NCBI GenBank assembly: GCA_947044405.1
Contig: CAMRHE010000207.1
Coordinates: 1,126,001 to 1,190,000, forward strand
From: Leptodactylus fallax
Lineage: Eukaryota > Chordata > Amphibia > Anura > Leptodactylidae
Direction: 5' to 3'
Length of the DNA: 64,000 nucleotides
The notes beneath the pieces are model-generated. The model had not been told where the DNA came from and ran no database searches. It was given only the letters and a program-made list of their open reading frames with translations. The translations under genes were made by a program, and so were the position numbers. The first letter of the stretch is position 1. Each line of letters opens with the position of its first letter. This document shows positions 32,981 through 42,929 of the stretch, in pieces.

Positions 32981-33821
32981 TACTGCCCCCTAATATTATC
33001 TCCCCGTTGACCTTTCACTATAATTTATATCTTCTTTTATTAAAGCCTCCTAATACCCCTTATATTAGTTATGGCCTCTTATCTAAATTCCCAATGCTCC
33101 CAATTGACCTCCTATATGTATTCCCCCCATCCCCCCACCCCCAATTACAATGCCCAAAGTGACTTAATAAAAAAAAGTCGATGCTACTCACCTACCTCCG
33201 ATCCCCCGAGGAGGAGTCTCCACCGCCGGCACTGACGCCGCTTACTGAAGAAGCAGGACCTGCGTCCTGGCGCAGACGGCGCAGGACAATGACGTCATCG
33301 CGCAGACGTCTTAGGGCAGCTCGTAGGCCACAGGCCTGAAGTGGCTTGTGGTTTACGAGCTACGTACGTGTGGATAATGTATTTTAACTGTATCGGTGTC
33401 ATGCAGACGCCGATGCAGTTAATATGGGAGGGTAACCTGTGTTACGGCGGCCCCAAAGTGGGCCCCCGAGAGTCAGTGGGCCGGGGCCACCGCCCCCCCT
33501 GCCCCCCTCGCTAGCTACGCCTCTGTCCCAGAGTATAATGATTGGAGGTCCAGGGGAGGTGACAAACATAAAAACTAATCTTACTCACCAGTCCTGGGCT
33601 CCGATGCAACTCCCTGCTGTTTTCAGCCCTCTTCAATGACATCACAGACATGGGTTACACCGGCGCCATGCGTCGGGACATCGGCCTGATCCATTTGACG
33701 TCTGTAACGTCACTAAAGAGGCCTGAAGACAGCAGGAAGTCATCTACCTAGGGCCTTCGATCATTATACTCTGGGGTTTGAAAAGAACCCAGATTATAAT
33801 AATAGTTTGTGGGTGGTGCAA

Positions 33822-34270
33822 TGAACACAGTAAGGGCCGACTATGGGACATTATACTGTGTGAAGGAGCCACTATGTGACATTATACCATGTGCAGGGGC
33901 TGCTATGGGACATTATTCTATGTGCAGGGGCCACTATGTGACATTATACTGTGTAAAGGAGCCACTATGTGACATTTTACTGTGTGCAGGGGCCGCTATG
34001 GGACATTATACTAGTTGCAGGGGCCGCTGTGAGACATTATACTGCGTGGAGTTGCCACTGTGGGATATAATACTGTGTGGAGGGGTCACTATGGGAAATT
34101 ATACTGAGTGGAGGTCACTATGGAACATTATATTGTGTGGAGTGGCTGTTATGGAACATTTTACTGTGTGCATGGGCCACTATGTGGCATTATACTGTGT
34201 GGGGGCCACTATAGGACATTATACTGTGTGGAGGGGTCACTATGGGACATTATACTGTGTGGGGGCCGGG
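33822..34270 (+). repeat. 31-bp minisatellite, about 14 copies
   Basis: The unit is GGGGCCACTATGTGACATTA followed by TACTGTGTGMA, about 31 bp, with frequent substitutions. Because 31 is not a multiple of three, each unit shifts the frame. The 177-codon ORF across it (33809-34342) is an artefact. It is internal to the outer hAT element. Confidence 0.85.
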
Positions 34271-34361
34271 AAAGGGGGCGTTATGCTATGCGGTGGTAAG
34301 GGCCCAAGTCAAAAGTTTGCTATGGGGCCCAGTCTTTGCTAGTTACACCCCTGTTGAGGGG

Positions 34362-34736
34362 GTTTCTGATGCACCATTTTATTCCGAAGATTATGAAGCA
34401 TGTGCTATCCAGCTTTATGAAAATAGATTAGAAAATAACTGAACCCACAATGAAATCAATGTAGCACGGAAGGAACTTGGATGACACTCGGATGTCATAC
34501 AAATGTCATCTGAGTGCCTTCTGTTAAAAATTCATAAACCCACTTGGCCTGCACACTCGGTCATGTGAATGAGATCTAACAGTTCCATACTCCCTGACAC
34601 CAGACATGTGGAAACTGTTTCGCTCTTCCCATAAACTATATATTGTTGATGGCTCGCAAAACCAGAGTTCACTGAGAAAAATCTCACATCTGTGGCAAGA
34701 TGTAGGCAATAAATGTGCTATACTAACATAAAACTA
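34362..34736. other. unclassified non-coding sequence
   Basis: A possible MITE core near 34470-34540 (ACTCGGATGTCATAC / ATGTCATCTGAGTGCC in inverted relation). Otherwise nothing. Confidence 0.4.
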
Positions 34737-35655
34737 TGTTAACGGTGGGATAGAGGGCCCTGCCCACTAGGGCTTACAGTCTATGAGGGAAAGGGGATAG
34801 AGACAGTACTTTAGGGTAGAAGCTGTTCAGATGGTGGAGTGGTGGCAATAGTGTTATTAAAAGTTGTAGGCCTGAAGAGGTGAGTCTTCAAGGTCTTTTT
34901 GAAGCTTTTGATTGTGGCGGACAGTCTTAGGGTATGTTCACACAGCGGAATTTGGTGCAGATTTGGGTGTGAATTCCAGCATATGGGAGCAGTGAGATAG
35001 GACAATTGGTTTGAGAGGTCGGGTTGAGGGATGGTTTCTTAAGGATGGGTGTGACAGTAGCGTGTTTTAAGGCAGAAGAGGAGGTACCTATGGTTAGAGA
35101 TAGGTTAAAGAGATGGGTTAGAGCAGGAGTAAGGACTTCAGTGAGGTTGGGGATGATGTGCTATTGGATCGGGTCAAGCACACAGGTGGTGAGGTGGGAT
35201 TTTGAAATTAGGGGTGGAGAGCTTATTATTGGTAACGGTAGAGAAGCAAGTAAAGGATGAAGAGCACCGAACAGTTGGGTAGAGTGGTTGTGGGGGGTGT
35301 AAGTAATGTCGGAGGGGGCACCGGAGCAAGGAGAAGGGAGTTGAAGGTATTAAATAACTGTTTGGGGTTGTGGGATAGGGAAGATACGAGTGGGTGAAAT
35401 AGACCTGTCTGCCTCTATATACCTGATGAAGTCTTCCTTGGAGTGGCTTTTCTTCCAGAGACATTCTACAACCTGTGAAGTTGCCAGGTTTGCCTATAGA
35501 TCAGTCGCGCTCTGATGTGTGTGAGGGGGCCCACTGAGTTGATGGCTGAAGTAATATTGGTATTATAGAAAGCAGTGGCAGCGTCTGTGTCCTGAAGCGA
35601 GGATATGCCAGACAGTGGAAGAAGAGAGTTAGAGTGTGCGGATAAGGTTCCTGCC
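34737..35655 (-). pseudogene. L2/CR1-type LINE remnant, reverse transcriptase pieces
   Basis: Read on the minus strand. Around 35174-35464, broken frames give a segment like the linker before the L2 reverse transcriptase. Around 35030-35170 they give DPIQYHIIPNLTEVL and ATVTPILKKPSLNP, which match the conserved DPIPxxLL and AxxTPLLKKP blocks of the finger domain. KSFKKTLKTHLFRP at about 34890 matches the C-terminal tail. The palm domain with its catalytic FADD-type motif is missing, so a large internal deletion has occurred. The element ends with GTAAGCCCTAGTGGGCAGGG-like 3' sequence near 34760. Frameshifts and stops make it non-functional. Confidence 0.65.
34930..34987. mobile_element. fragment of TTA-type MITE in the LINE
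   Basis: GGGTATGTTCACACAGCGGA follows TTA at 34927-34929, the left end of the family also seen at 39954-40454 and 49943-50155. The right half is missing. Confidence 0.5.
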
Positions 35656-35966
35656 TTCTTACAATAGGTCATCAATATCAGATCGATGGGAGTACCAGGA
35701 GTCCTATCCCCCCGAACCACCACCATCTGCTGTTTGGAGGGGCTGTGGTACTCAGACAGCATTATAGCCTGTTCTTTGGGCCTGTGACATCATTTTCATT
35801 GGTCACATGGCTTTTCTGAAAGTCAGTCTCATTCAAGTGAATGGGATTGAACTGCAATACCAAGCACAACTACTGCACAATATATGTCGTTGTGCCTGAT
35901 ATACAATAAAGGCACCTAATCTAAGGATACATCATCCATATAAAAGTCTTGGAAAACCCCTTTTAA
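35656..35966. mobile_element. GGGGTTTTCC-type MITE (TTAA)
   Basis: It contains AATAGGTCATCAATATCAGA, then GGGATTGAACTGCAATACCA, and ends TTGGAAAACCCCT TTAA (35963-35966). The left terminus is eroded where it meets the LINE. Confidence 0.6.
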
Positions 35967-35969
35967 AAT

Positions 35970-36344
35970 ACATCCAGTTACAAGCTTTTTCTACAGTTGC
36001 TACTTACTCTTAAAACTCATGTACATAGCTATATTATGGTTCCTTTTTCTACTGAGCCATAATAGGCTTGCCTTCATGTGCATGAAGCCTCTACTGTATC
36101 TTTATATACTTTATAAAGTTATTGTAGTTATGTCATCCACCCTGATGCATGTTTTGGCTGCCAAGCCTTCATCTGTCCCTGCAAGTCTGGTCCATCAGTG
36201 AAGGGAGAGTGCGTGTCTTAGACTTTCCTACGGCATTCTGCATGACAGAACAGAGCCAGCAGGGGAGAAGTGGAGGACATTAGGTATGTTCAATATACAT
36301 GTGTCATGTATAGTCAAATATAGGTTTGGGCTGGAGGGTCACAT
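35970..36344. other. unclassified non-coding sequence
   Basis: Nothing recognised. Confidence 0.4.
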
Positions 36345-36644
36345 TATGGTTACATTCACACTGTCATTATTAATGTCTGTTACTGTCATCCATCATAGAA
36401 TGACAGCAGCGGATATTAACTGTAGCAGTGTAACAGACATGGATGGAGTCCCCTCCATCTGTGTCTGTTCTTATTGACTTATATAGAAGCAAGATGACGG
36501 ACGCTTTCTTCCATCATGTTAGTTTACTTTTGTAATGGAAGTAAAATCCTGCATGCACAACTTTTTCTTCCATCAGAAAATTAAAAAACATGACGGGATT
36601 GCTGATAGGGGCCCGACCCCCCCCCCCAAAGGGGGGCCCCCCCC

Positions 36645-36693
<49 letters not shown>

Positions 36694-36788
36694 AAAAAAG
36701 GGGAAAAAAATTCCCCCCCCCCCCCCCCCCCCCCCCCGTCCAAGAAAGCTTCTGTCTTGTTTTTACATTGGGGTGAATATAGACGGAT
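36345..36788. mobile_element. CATCCATCATAG-type MITE broken by a poly-C block
   Basis: GGTTACATTCACACTGTCAT, then TGTCATCCATCATAGAATGA, and GACATGGATGGAGTCCCCTC matches the family at 41452-41744 and 50521-50787. The right half is replaced by a C-rich block (36617-36737), after which ACATTGGGGTGAATATAGAC resumes the family text. A SINE follows directly. Confidence 0.6.
36617..36737. other. poly-C block, probable assembly artefact
   Basis: Runs of C with short A, G and T homopolymers (AAAAAAAA, GGGG, TT), interrupting a MITE. It looks like low-quality consensus. ORFs of 125-262 codons through it are not genes. Confidence 0.75.
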
Positions 36789-36990
36789 GCGGCATGGTGG
36801 CCCAGTGGTTGGCACTGTTGCCTTGCAATGCTGTGGTCCTGGCTTCAAATTTGACCCAGAGCAACATCTGCATGGAGTTTGCAAGGATTTCTTACAAGTA
36901 CTCTGGTTTCCTCCTATATGCCAAAAATATACTGATAGGTCAATTTCCTCCCTGTATGAGCAACTGACTCTTGTGGGTGTTGCAGATGAG
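36789..36990 (+). mobile_element. tRNA-derived SINE (plus strand)
   Basis: The head CGGCATGGTGGCCCAGTGGT (A-box region) is followed by GGTCCTGGCTTCAAATTTGA (B-box region, slightly degenerate), CATGGAGTTTGCAAGGATTT, CTGGTTTCCTCCTATATGCC, and CTGATAGGTCAATTTCC. It is the same family as 17390-17575, in the opposite orientation. Confidence 0.75.
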
Positions 36991-38290
36991 TGTCTAATGG
37001 CATCCACCAACCCCCCATTCCACAATGTCATTACATCTGTGACAGAAGAGAGCAACGGACATAATGGTAGCCTAAGACTTTCTATAGTGCTGACCCTACT
37101 GATATTATGTAAATGAATTGGAGCCCTACAGTTATGGGATCCTACGTCAATTCTAGTCTTTAGGAACCGTCTCCTACACAATGATGACGTCCTGACTTTG
37201 TCGAACAACATCTGGCACAGTCTAACCCTGTCCTGCATAATCTCTTCTGTCTTTCTCATGCTTTTTGTACCCTTTTTGCCTTTTAATTTAACCTTGTAAT
37301 CTCCCCTTTCTTCCTTACATCCTTCACCCTTTCTTCCCTCTCCCTTTCCCTTCCTCAGCATCCTTTCATCTTGTCATTTGGCACTTCTCATTTGTCTGTC
37401 ACTGCCTTTAATAGAAAGGATCATCTGGCACTTGTGTATTTGATCTGTCACATAGAATCACACCTCACCGGCAATTACATTATTAGTCTGACAGGCAGCA
37501 TTTTCTACGGCTGCGGAATGAAGAATCGTCTGTGATCTGCGTGTGACTGCAGTCAAAAGGAAAAAAAATGTCAGACGTAGCCGAGTAGACGTCGCATGTT
37601 TAGTGGTAGACATTATATAAGTATCTGTACATGGAGTATTGTTGATGGTCGTGTAATGAAACTTCAGTGTATTAGCTGCTACTGGAAGTCAGAGCATGAC
37701 TATTACAAGGCCGCTCACCTCACAAGACCCAGATTGCTTCAGCAATATTTTCCCACTGGGAGCTGTAACCTTGGAGTAATCACACTCAGCCAATAAGAGG
37801 AGCCTTGAGATGGCTAGAATCATCCGGAGAAGGCGGTGATGAGATGTTATCTCGCATCTTAAGTATCGTCCTGTAATTTAATAAATGGATAGATGTTTCA
37901 CTGTACTAAACATTACAATTGAACATAGTTATCTTATTGCAACTGTCCCCTGGGGAAGACACAAGGATTTCATTATAAAATTCAGTATTTGGTAAATGCA
38001 CCAGCAAAGGGTGGCTGTTTTTTTGCTTTTGGGTTATACACGTAGGCCAAGGCTGACACAGATGTAATGTAATTTTTGCAGACTTTACTTTCAGCTAAAT
38101 GGATAATGGATTCACTTCTGGTTCTCTTCTTCTGGTTATGACTGCAAAAACACATGTAAAGCATAATAAATTGTGTTGTATTCCAAGCAATATGCTGTGG
38201 GATCTTATGTAATAGTTATACATGTACAGCCATCTATCACTCTCCTAGTAGCATAGCTAGGCCTGGACATCAGGGCTATAGCTATATATT
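36991..38290. other. unclassified non-coding sequence
   Basis: Includes SINE-tail-like text to about 37130. Beyond it no gene or repeat is recognised. Confidence 0.4.
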
Positions 38291-38293
38291 ATA

Positions 38294-38805
38294 CAGTACT
38301 GTGCAAAAGGTTTAGGCAGGTCCTGTAAAAATGCTGTAAACTAAGATGGAAAAAATAGAAATGTTAATAGTTTATTTTTGTCAACAAAATGCAGAGTGAA
38401 TGAGCAAAAAAGAAATGTGACCTTTGCCCTTTGCCTTCTATCAGTTCATCTCAATACATTTGCAGACAGTTCATGAAGAAACTCGGCAGGGAGATTGTTC
38501 CCACCATCTTGGAGAACTTGGAGCACAGATCTTCTGTGGTTGTAGGCTTGCTCCAATCCTTCTGTCTCTTTATCTAATCCCAGACAGACTGGATGATGTT
38601 GAGATCAGGGCTCTATCTGTTGGGGCCAAATCATCACTTCCAGGACTCCTCCTCCAAAGGGCAAAGGTCACACCAAATATTGATGAGATTTACTTTTCTC
38701 TTTTCTTCATTCTATTACTTGATAAGAATAAACTATTAACACTTCTATTTTTTAAAGCATTCTTACTTGCAACATTTTTGTACGCCTAAACTTTTCAGAA
38801 TACTG
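38294..38805 (-). mobile_element. Tc1/mariner element with long TIRs, second copy
   Basis: 512 bp from CAGTACTGTGCAAAAGG to CTTTTCAGAATACTG, flanked by TA (38292-38293, 38806-38807). The arms pair over about 100 bp (ATAGAAATGTTAATAGTTTA with TAAACTATTAACACTTCTAT). The interior on the minus strand encodes a shifted copy of the transposase fragment seen at 3826-4083 (VLQDGGNNLPAEFL readable). It confirms that both copies descend from one non-autonomous progenitor. Confidence 0.85.
38440..38660 (-). pseudogene. Tc1 transposase fragment, frameshifted
   Basis: The minus-strand reading gives GGVLEVMIWP then, after frame changes and a stop, CLGLDKETEGLEQ-like text and finally VLQDGGNNLPAEFLHE. It parallels the 3826-4083 fragment but is more damaged around the PPQSPDL block. 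Confidence 0.65.
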
Positions 38806-38821
38806 TATAATTGTATATATA

Positions 38822-38995
38822 TGCCAAGATATTCAGCAGTGCTTCACAGACATTGTCACTCACAGTCCCCAGTAGTGTTCAATTACCTATCACTATGTCT
38901 TTAGAGTGTGGGAAGAAGCCTGAGAACCTAGAGAAAACCCACACAAACACAGGGAGAAAATACTAACTCCATGCAGATGTTGCTCACCACTACTG
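38822..38995 (-). mobile_element. SINE, 5'-truncated
   Basis: GCCAAGATATTCAGCAGTGC, CACAGTCCCCAGTAG, CTATGTCTTTAGAGTGTGGG and GTTTGCATGGAG-type text in reverse complement. Only the body and LINE-like tail remain; the tRNA head is missing. Confidence 0.6.
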
Positions 38996-39011
38996 AGTCA
39001 TTATATATATA

Positions 39012-39286
39012 CAGTACAGACCAAAAGTTTGGACACACCTTCTCATTCTAAGAGTTTTCTGTATTTTCATGACTATAAAAATTGTAGATTCACACTGAAG
39101 GCATCAAAACTATGAATTAACACGTGGAATTATATACTTAACAAAAAAGTGTGAAACAACTGAAAATATGTCTTATATTCTAGGTTCTTCAAAGTAGCCA
39201 CCTTTTGCTTGGATTACTGCTTTGCAAACTCTTGGCATTCTCTTGATGAGCTTCAAGAGGTAGTCACCTGAAATGGTTTTACTCAC
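39012..39286 (+). mobile_element. 5' end of a second Tc1-like element, truncated
   Basis: It starts CAGTACAGACCAAAAGTTTG after TA and runs through GATTCACACTGAAGGC, GGTTCTTCAAAGTAGCCACC and TTGATGAGCTTCAAGAGG. This closely matches from memory a Tc1-like transposon widespread in vertebrates. It stops abruptly at a G-rich block (39287), before the transposase would begin. The near-intact text suggests a young insertion whose remainder is missing from the assembly. Confidence 0.8.
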
Positions 39287-39438
39287 GGGGGGCCCTGGGG
39301 GGGTTAAAAGGGGGGGTTGCCTCTTAAAAGGGGGGGGGGCCGGGGGGGGGGGGGGGGGGGGGGGGGGGGCGGGCCCCCACGGGGGGGGAAAAAAAAAAAC
39401 AAAGCCCCCAAACCCCCCCCCCCAGGGGGCCCCCCCCC
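39287..39438. other. G/C homopolymer block, probable assembly artefact
   Basis: Runs of G, A and C with little else, cutting off a Tc1-like element. It is the same style as the blocks at 4164 and 36617. Confidence 0.75.
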
Positions 39439-39759
39439 TATATATATATATATATGTGTGTCCTGTATTCTTCTAACAGCAGATGTTGAGGAATATGAAG
39501 ATCGGTCATGTTGGACTTCAATCTTAGTCTGACAGTGTCTCTTCTGCCTCTCTCATTGAAATAAACGTGTACTTGAAACGGAAGGAGGGGGGTAGCTGTC
39601 AACTGACCAAGTATTTGGCATATATTTATGTCGTGTATGGACAGATTTATATTTGCCCAGTTTGTGCCAATGCTTCATACTATGTGTAGGCATATATACC
39701 ACTCTGCAGCAAGTGCAGGGAACAAGCTAAAAAAGCTATACCTAGAGAACAAGCTCTTA
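39439..39759. other. (TA)n then unclassified sequence
   Basis: A short (TA)n run (39439-39455), then nothing recognised. Confidence 0.4.
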
Positions 39760-39929
39760 GGGTCCATTCAGATGTGGAAGATTTGTTGCAGAAATGTCTG
39801 TGACTGTCCCTTTCATCTAAATGGGTTTTGCAGAAATCCATGTGATTGCTGCCAAAAGGACTCCATGGAAATAATTGGGACTAAGTCTTAGAAATTTCTG
39901 CAAAAATCTGCCACGTGTGAATATACTCC
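39760..39929. mobile_element. TTA-type MITE, GCAGAAATTTCTGC subfamily
   Basis: GGGTCCATTCAGATGTGG at the left after TTA, and CCACGTGTGAATATACTCC at the right. TTGTTGCAGAAATGTCTG and TTAGAAATTTCTGCAAAAAT form the inner arms. A relative is at 60525-60660. Confidence 0.55.
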
Positions 39930-39953
39930 TGTATAAGTATGGAAGGATTATTT

Positions 39954-40454
39954 GAGTATGTTAATACAGTGGAAATGGAAGAGGAATTTGAGGTGGACTT
40001 CTGCCCCAAGTTTTTCTTCCATCTCTGCCCCTCCAGCCTTCCACAGTGGGAAGCCGAAGCAGGATTTAGGCTGATGCCCCACATTGCAGAAAAGCAGCGG
40101 TTTTAGTTGCAGATTTTGCTGCATTTTTTTGAGACAAAGTCAGGAGTGGATTTAACAGAAGGGAAATGTCTAACAGCTTCTTTTATATTTTCCATCCCTT
40201 TTAAAGCCACTCCTGACTTTGGCTCAAAAAACTACAGCAAAATCTGGAACAAAAAACGCTGCGTTTCTGCAATGTGGGGCCTCAGCCTTAGGCTTTCCGT
40301 CACAGCTTCCCCCGACTGATTAGGCTCAGATGCCATAGATTCTGTGGCTGGATCAGCCATGGCATCTGCAGCAAGCTCAAGCAGGACGCTTATTTTTTCA
40401 GCATCCTGCTTTGAACTCTGCCTCAGCGCCAAATTCCGCTGTATGAACATATCC
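39954..40454. mobile_element. TTA-type MITE interrupted by another
   Basis: The left end GAGTATGTTAATACAGTGG is degenerate and the right end CCGCTGTATGAACATATCC precedes TTA. The interior matches 49943-50155 (GAGGAATTTGAGG, CAGCATCCTGCTTTGA, CTCTGCCTC). It is split by the complete MITE at 40079-40287. Confidence 0.65.
40079..40287. mobile_element. nested TTA-type MITE, GCCCCAC subfamily
   Basis: GGCTGATGCCCCACATTGC and GCAATGTGGGGCCTCAGCC are near-perfect TIRs with a direct TTA on both sides (40076-40078, 40288-40290). The arms TTGCAGATTTTGCTGCATTT and CAGCAAAATCTGGAACAAAA pair. Confidence 0.85.
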
Positions 40455-40457
40455 TTA

Positions 40458-41159
40458 ACATGTTGAAACTGAAATGTTTAGTTAAAAGAATAAAGCTGTG
40501 GCCAATCCAACTTAACCCATTCCTAGGTCTTATTTGGTTGTCTTATAGTAATGGGGAGTCAATATGGGAGGTAAAAGGTTTATGTCCATGCAGTCTGTGA
40601 CATTACATCAAGGTCTAATATTCTATAACATTTCCCACAGATTCTATTAAGTACTATTATATTTTTTTTACATAAAACACACATTTAACCTGAAGTGTAT
40701 ACCATACATGTTCACTGTTGGGATCCATTTTGCTGACCTTTATTCAAGAATGCCCACTTTACTGATAAATAAACATTTCACACAGTTACATATTATGGGA
40801 AACTGTGATATAGGAAGCGCATATGGTTACACCAATGAAACAAATGGAGGTATTGGTTACAAGGTTAAATTCACAAGGTCAGACATTATTAAGTTACCAG
40901 CTGTGGGATTTTCATCTCTTATTACTCACCCTCCTTCTGGTTTGTCATGACATCACCCACCGTCAGATTCTGTACAAGCTTGGAAAAAAGAAATCTCTTA
41001 TTTTCCTGTAAAAATATAATAAATTTATTGAAAACATAGACAGTTCTAGCAATAATTGCTTAAACAGGATTTCATCGCCCCCAGAATTTAACAAAATCTT
41101 ATAAATCATTTACACTTAAAGAGGAAGTACAGTAAAGATGTTTAGCAGAGGTTCTCGCA
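40458..41159. other. unclassified non-coding sequence
   Basis: Nothing recognised. Confidence 0.4.
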
Positions 41160-41162
41160 TTA

Positions 41163-41412
41163 GGCCAGTTTCCACAAACGTATTATGTTTTTCATTGCAA
41201 TTTTGCTGAGTTTGCCTCTGCAGACTTTCTGCCCCTATTATACCTATAAGGGAAATGCCAGCGTTTCCGTAGGTATAATTGACATGCTGCGGTTTTCCAC
41301 TGCAGATTGTTTTCTGCAATGTATGGGTACGATTAGCCAGAATGCCATCCACTTTGCAGGTACTATGAAATGCAAAGTTTTTTTGCCACAGCGTTTCAGC
41401 TTAAAACTAGCC
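41163..41412. mobile_element. TTA-type MITE with TTA/TTA duplication
   Basis: GGCCAGTTTCCACAAACG at the left and CAGCTTAAAACTAGCC at the right, with TTA at 41160-41162 and 41413-41415. The body is shared with 15099-15377 (TGCAGACTTTCTGCCCCTAT, TTGACATGCTGCGGTTTTCC). Confidence 0.75.
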
Positions 41413-41451
41413 TTAGACCAGGGCCACATGTGGCATAGTCACTGCGGGTTA

Positions 41452-41744
41452 GGGTAAATTCACACTACTGTTATAAATGTCCTTTGATTTCATCCATCAT
41501 AGGATGAGAGCAACGGACTTTAATGGTGATAGAGTGACTGATGCAGACAGAGCACCGTCCATCTGCATTCACTGTAATATAAAACACATGACGGAAATTT
41601 TCTTCTGTCTTGTTTGTTTATTTGTTCTGATGGAAGAAATGGCCTGCATGCAGGAAAGCTGATGTCATGTTTTATACATTAGAGTGAATGGGAACGGATG
41701 TGAAATGGAGGGGGCTCCGTCTGCATCCGTTACTCTATTGCTGC
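41452..41744. mobile_element. CATCCATCATAG-type MITE, right end lost
   Basis: GGGTAAATTCACACTACTG after TTA, then TTTCATCCATCATAGGATGA, GACTGATGCAGACAGAGCAC and ACATTAGAGTGAATGGGAAC. The right terminus is missing where the next MITE begins. Confidence 0.65.
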
Positions 41745-41745
41745 A

Positions 41746-42077
41746 AGGGGATGTCCAGGAATTGGACAAATCACAACAGAGACTGGGGAAGTTGTCACAA
41801 AAAAATCATACCTCCTATCCTGCGCCCAGCCCACATGGTGCCTTTGTCACCAGAAGTCCGCACTGACTGGCCTCAGCAGCCGCAGGAAGGTCCCAGTGAT
41901 GCATGATAATGATGTCACTGGTCTTTTCCAGCCACCGTTGATTGGTCTCAGTGGTCACATGCGGCACAAGACGTCCAGCGGCGAAGGCATGGCAGACACC
42001 GGAGCACCAGATTTTTTTTTTTATGTTACATCTTCCCTGGCCTTCTCTGTGATTTGTCCAATTTCTGAACAACCAAT
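41746..42077. mobile_element. GTTGTCCAGG-family MITE
   Basis: AGGGGATGTCCAGGAATTGG at the left and GTCCAATTTCTGAACAACC at the right are inverted ends. Inner text AGTGATGCATGATAATGATG, TCTTTTCCAGCCACCG and a T-run before ATGTTACATC match 7556-7959 and 32309-32980. The TTAA sites are eroded. Confidence 0.6.
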
Positions 42078-42080
42078 TCA

Positions 42081-42296
42081 GGCTGAGGCCCCACGTTGTG
42101 GAAACGCAGCTTTTTTGTTGCAAATTTTGCTGTGTTTTTTTGACCCAAAGCCAAGAATGGCTACAAAAGCAATGGGAACTATATAGAAAAATCTCTTATA
42201 CTGTACTTCTACTTTCTGCTCAAGACACTCCTGGTTTTGGCTCAAAAAACTGCAGCAAAAAAAAAATCTGCATTTCTGCAACGTGGGGCCTCAGCC
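42081..42296. mobile_element. TTA-type MITE, GCCCCAC subfamily
   Basis: GGCTGAGGCCCCACGTTG and CAACGTGGGGCCTCAGCC are almost perfect TIRs, flanked by TCA and TTA. The arms are as in 20132-20351. Confidence 0.85.
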
Positions 42297-42299
42297 TTA

Positions 42300-42929
42300 A
42301 TGTTCATTGTACTCATACTATGGTGATGAGAGCAATGGACATTTACAATGGTAGAGTGAGTATTCTCCTTAGCTCCTGGCAGAATCAGCAGCGGATAACC
42401 TGCTTCTATATACAGTACCAGTGTAGTAGATGGAATTTAAACAAATCCCATCCACACATTGCTGTGCTGCAGATTTTGAACCTACAGCAGGTAGGTGCAG
42501 CACAATTCAGTGGGTTCAGCAGTATGGCCTAGTCAGGTGATAGCTGCTCAGTAAAAAGAAAAACAGGGGACAGTGCACATAAGGTAGGTAAATGTCACTC
42601 CACCATTGGGTTAAATGCACACTTGTTATGTAAATGCAGATACAGCTCTTGTATAACATGTAAAATATTATGTACACTGGTTCCTCAGCTGCTGCTGCAT
42701 CCTTCTACAGGTTGGATCTATCGATTGTGGAAGAATCTGGGAAAGCTGGGTGTTCATGACGACGCTGCAAAGGATGATCACAAAACATATACATGTCTTA
42801 ATGGATTTGAAGAAACAAGACAACCCATTTTGACATCGGAACAATGTTTTCTTCAGGTCACAAAGAACTACAAGTAAAAAGTATTAAAACATTCACAAAA
42901 TCAGAACTGGTCCATTGTTTACAGAGGTA
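42300..42929. other. unclassified non-coding sequence
   Basis: Probable scraps of MITE (GGACATTTACAATGGTAGAG at about 42336). No gene recognised. Confidence 0.35.

Larger units (their letters stand above)
31189..33525. mobile_element. inner hAT-type element with perfect 8-bp TSD
   Basis: The TIRs CAGAGGCGTAGCTAGG (31189) and CTAGCTACGCCTCTG (to 33525) are exact inverted repeats over 15 bp. Flanks TCCCAGAG at 31181-31188 and 33526-33533 are identical. The interior has a decayed array of AATTAATAATGCCC-like units (31600-31870), a palindrome (31875-32318) and a TTAA-type MITE (32309-32980). There is no intact transposase in 2.3 kb. Confidence 0.9.
30863..34353. mobile_element. outer hAT-type element of a four-level nest
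   Basis: The right terminus is CTAGTTACACCCCTG, reverse complement CAGGGGTGTAACTAG. The left terminus CAGTAGAGTAACTACTG is the degenerate partner. Flanks CTGAGGGG (30855-30862) and TTGAGGGG (34354-34361) form an 8-bp TSD with one difference. It carries a 31-bp minisatellite at its right (33822-34270) and is interrupted by a second hAT element at 31189-33525. No transposase ORF is visible, so it is non-autonomous. Confidence 0.8.

Noticed and set aside
33809..34342. A 177-codon ORF with Cys-rich repeated peptides
   Set aside because: It is translation of a 31-bp minisatellite in a hAT element. The frame changes at each unit and nothing supports expression.
36789..36990. tRNA gene
   Set aside because: A and B box-like text is present, but the head is degenerate, has no complete cloverleaf and is followed by SINE body sequence.
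36573..37361. A 262-codon minus-strand ORF, the longest in the window
   Set aside because: It runs through the poly-C artefact and a SINE in antisense. The protein is polyglycine plus antisense SINE sequence.
42098..42532. 144-codon plus-strand ORF
   Set aside because: Its first half is the GCCCCAC-subfamily MITE at 42081-42296.
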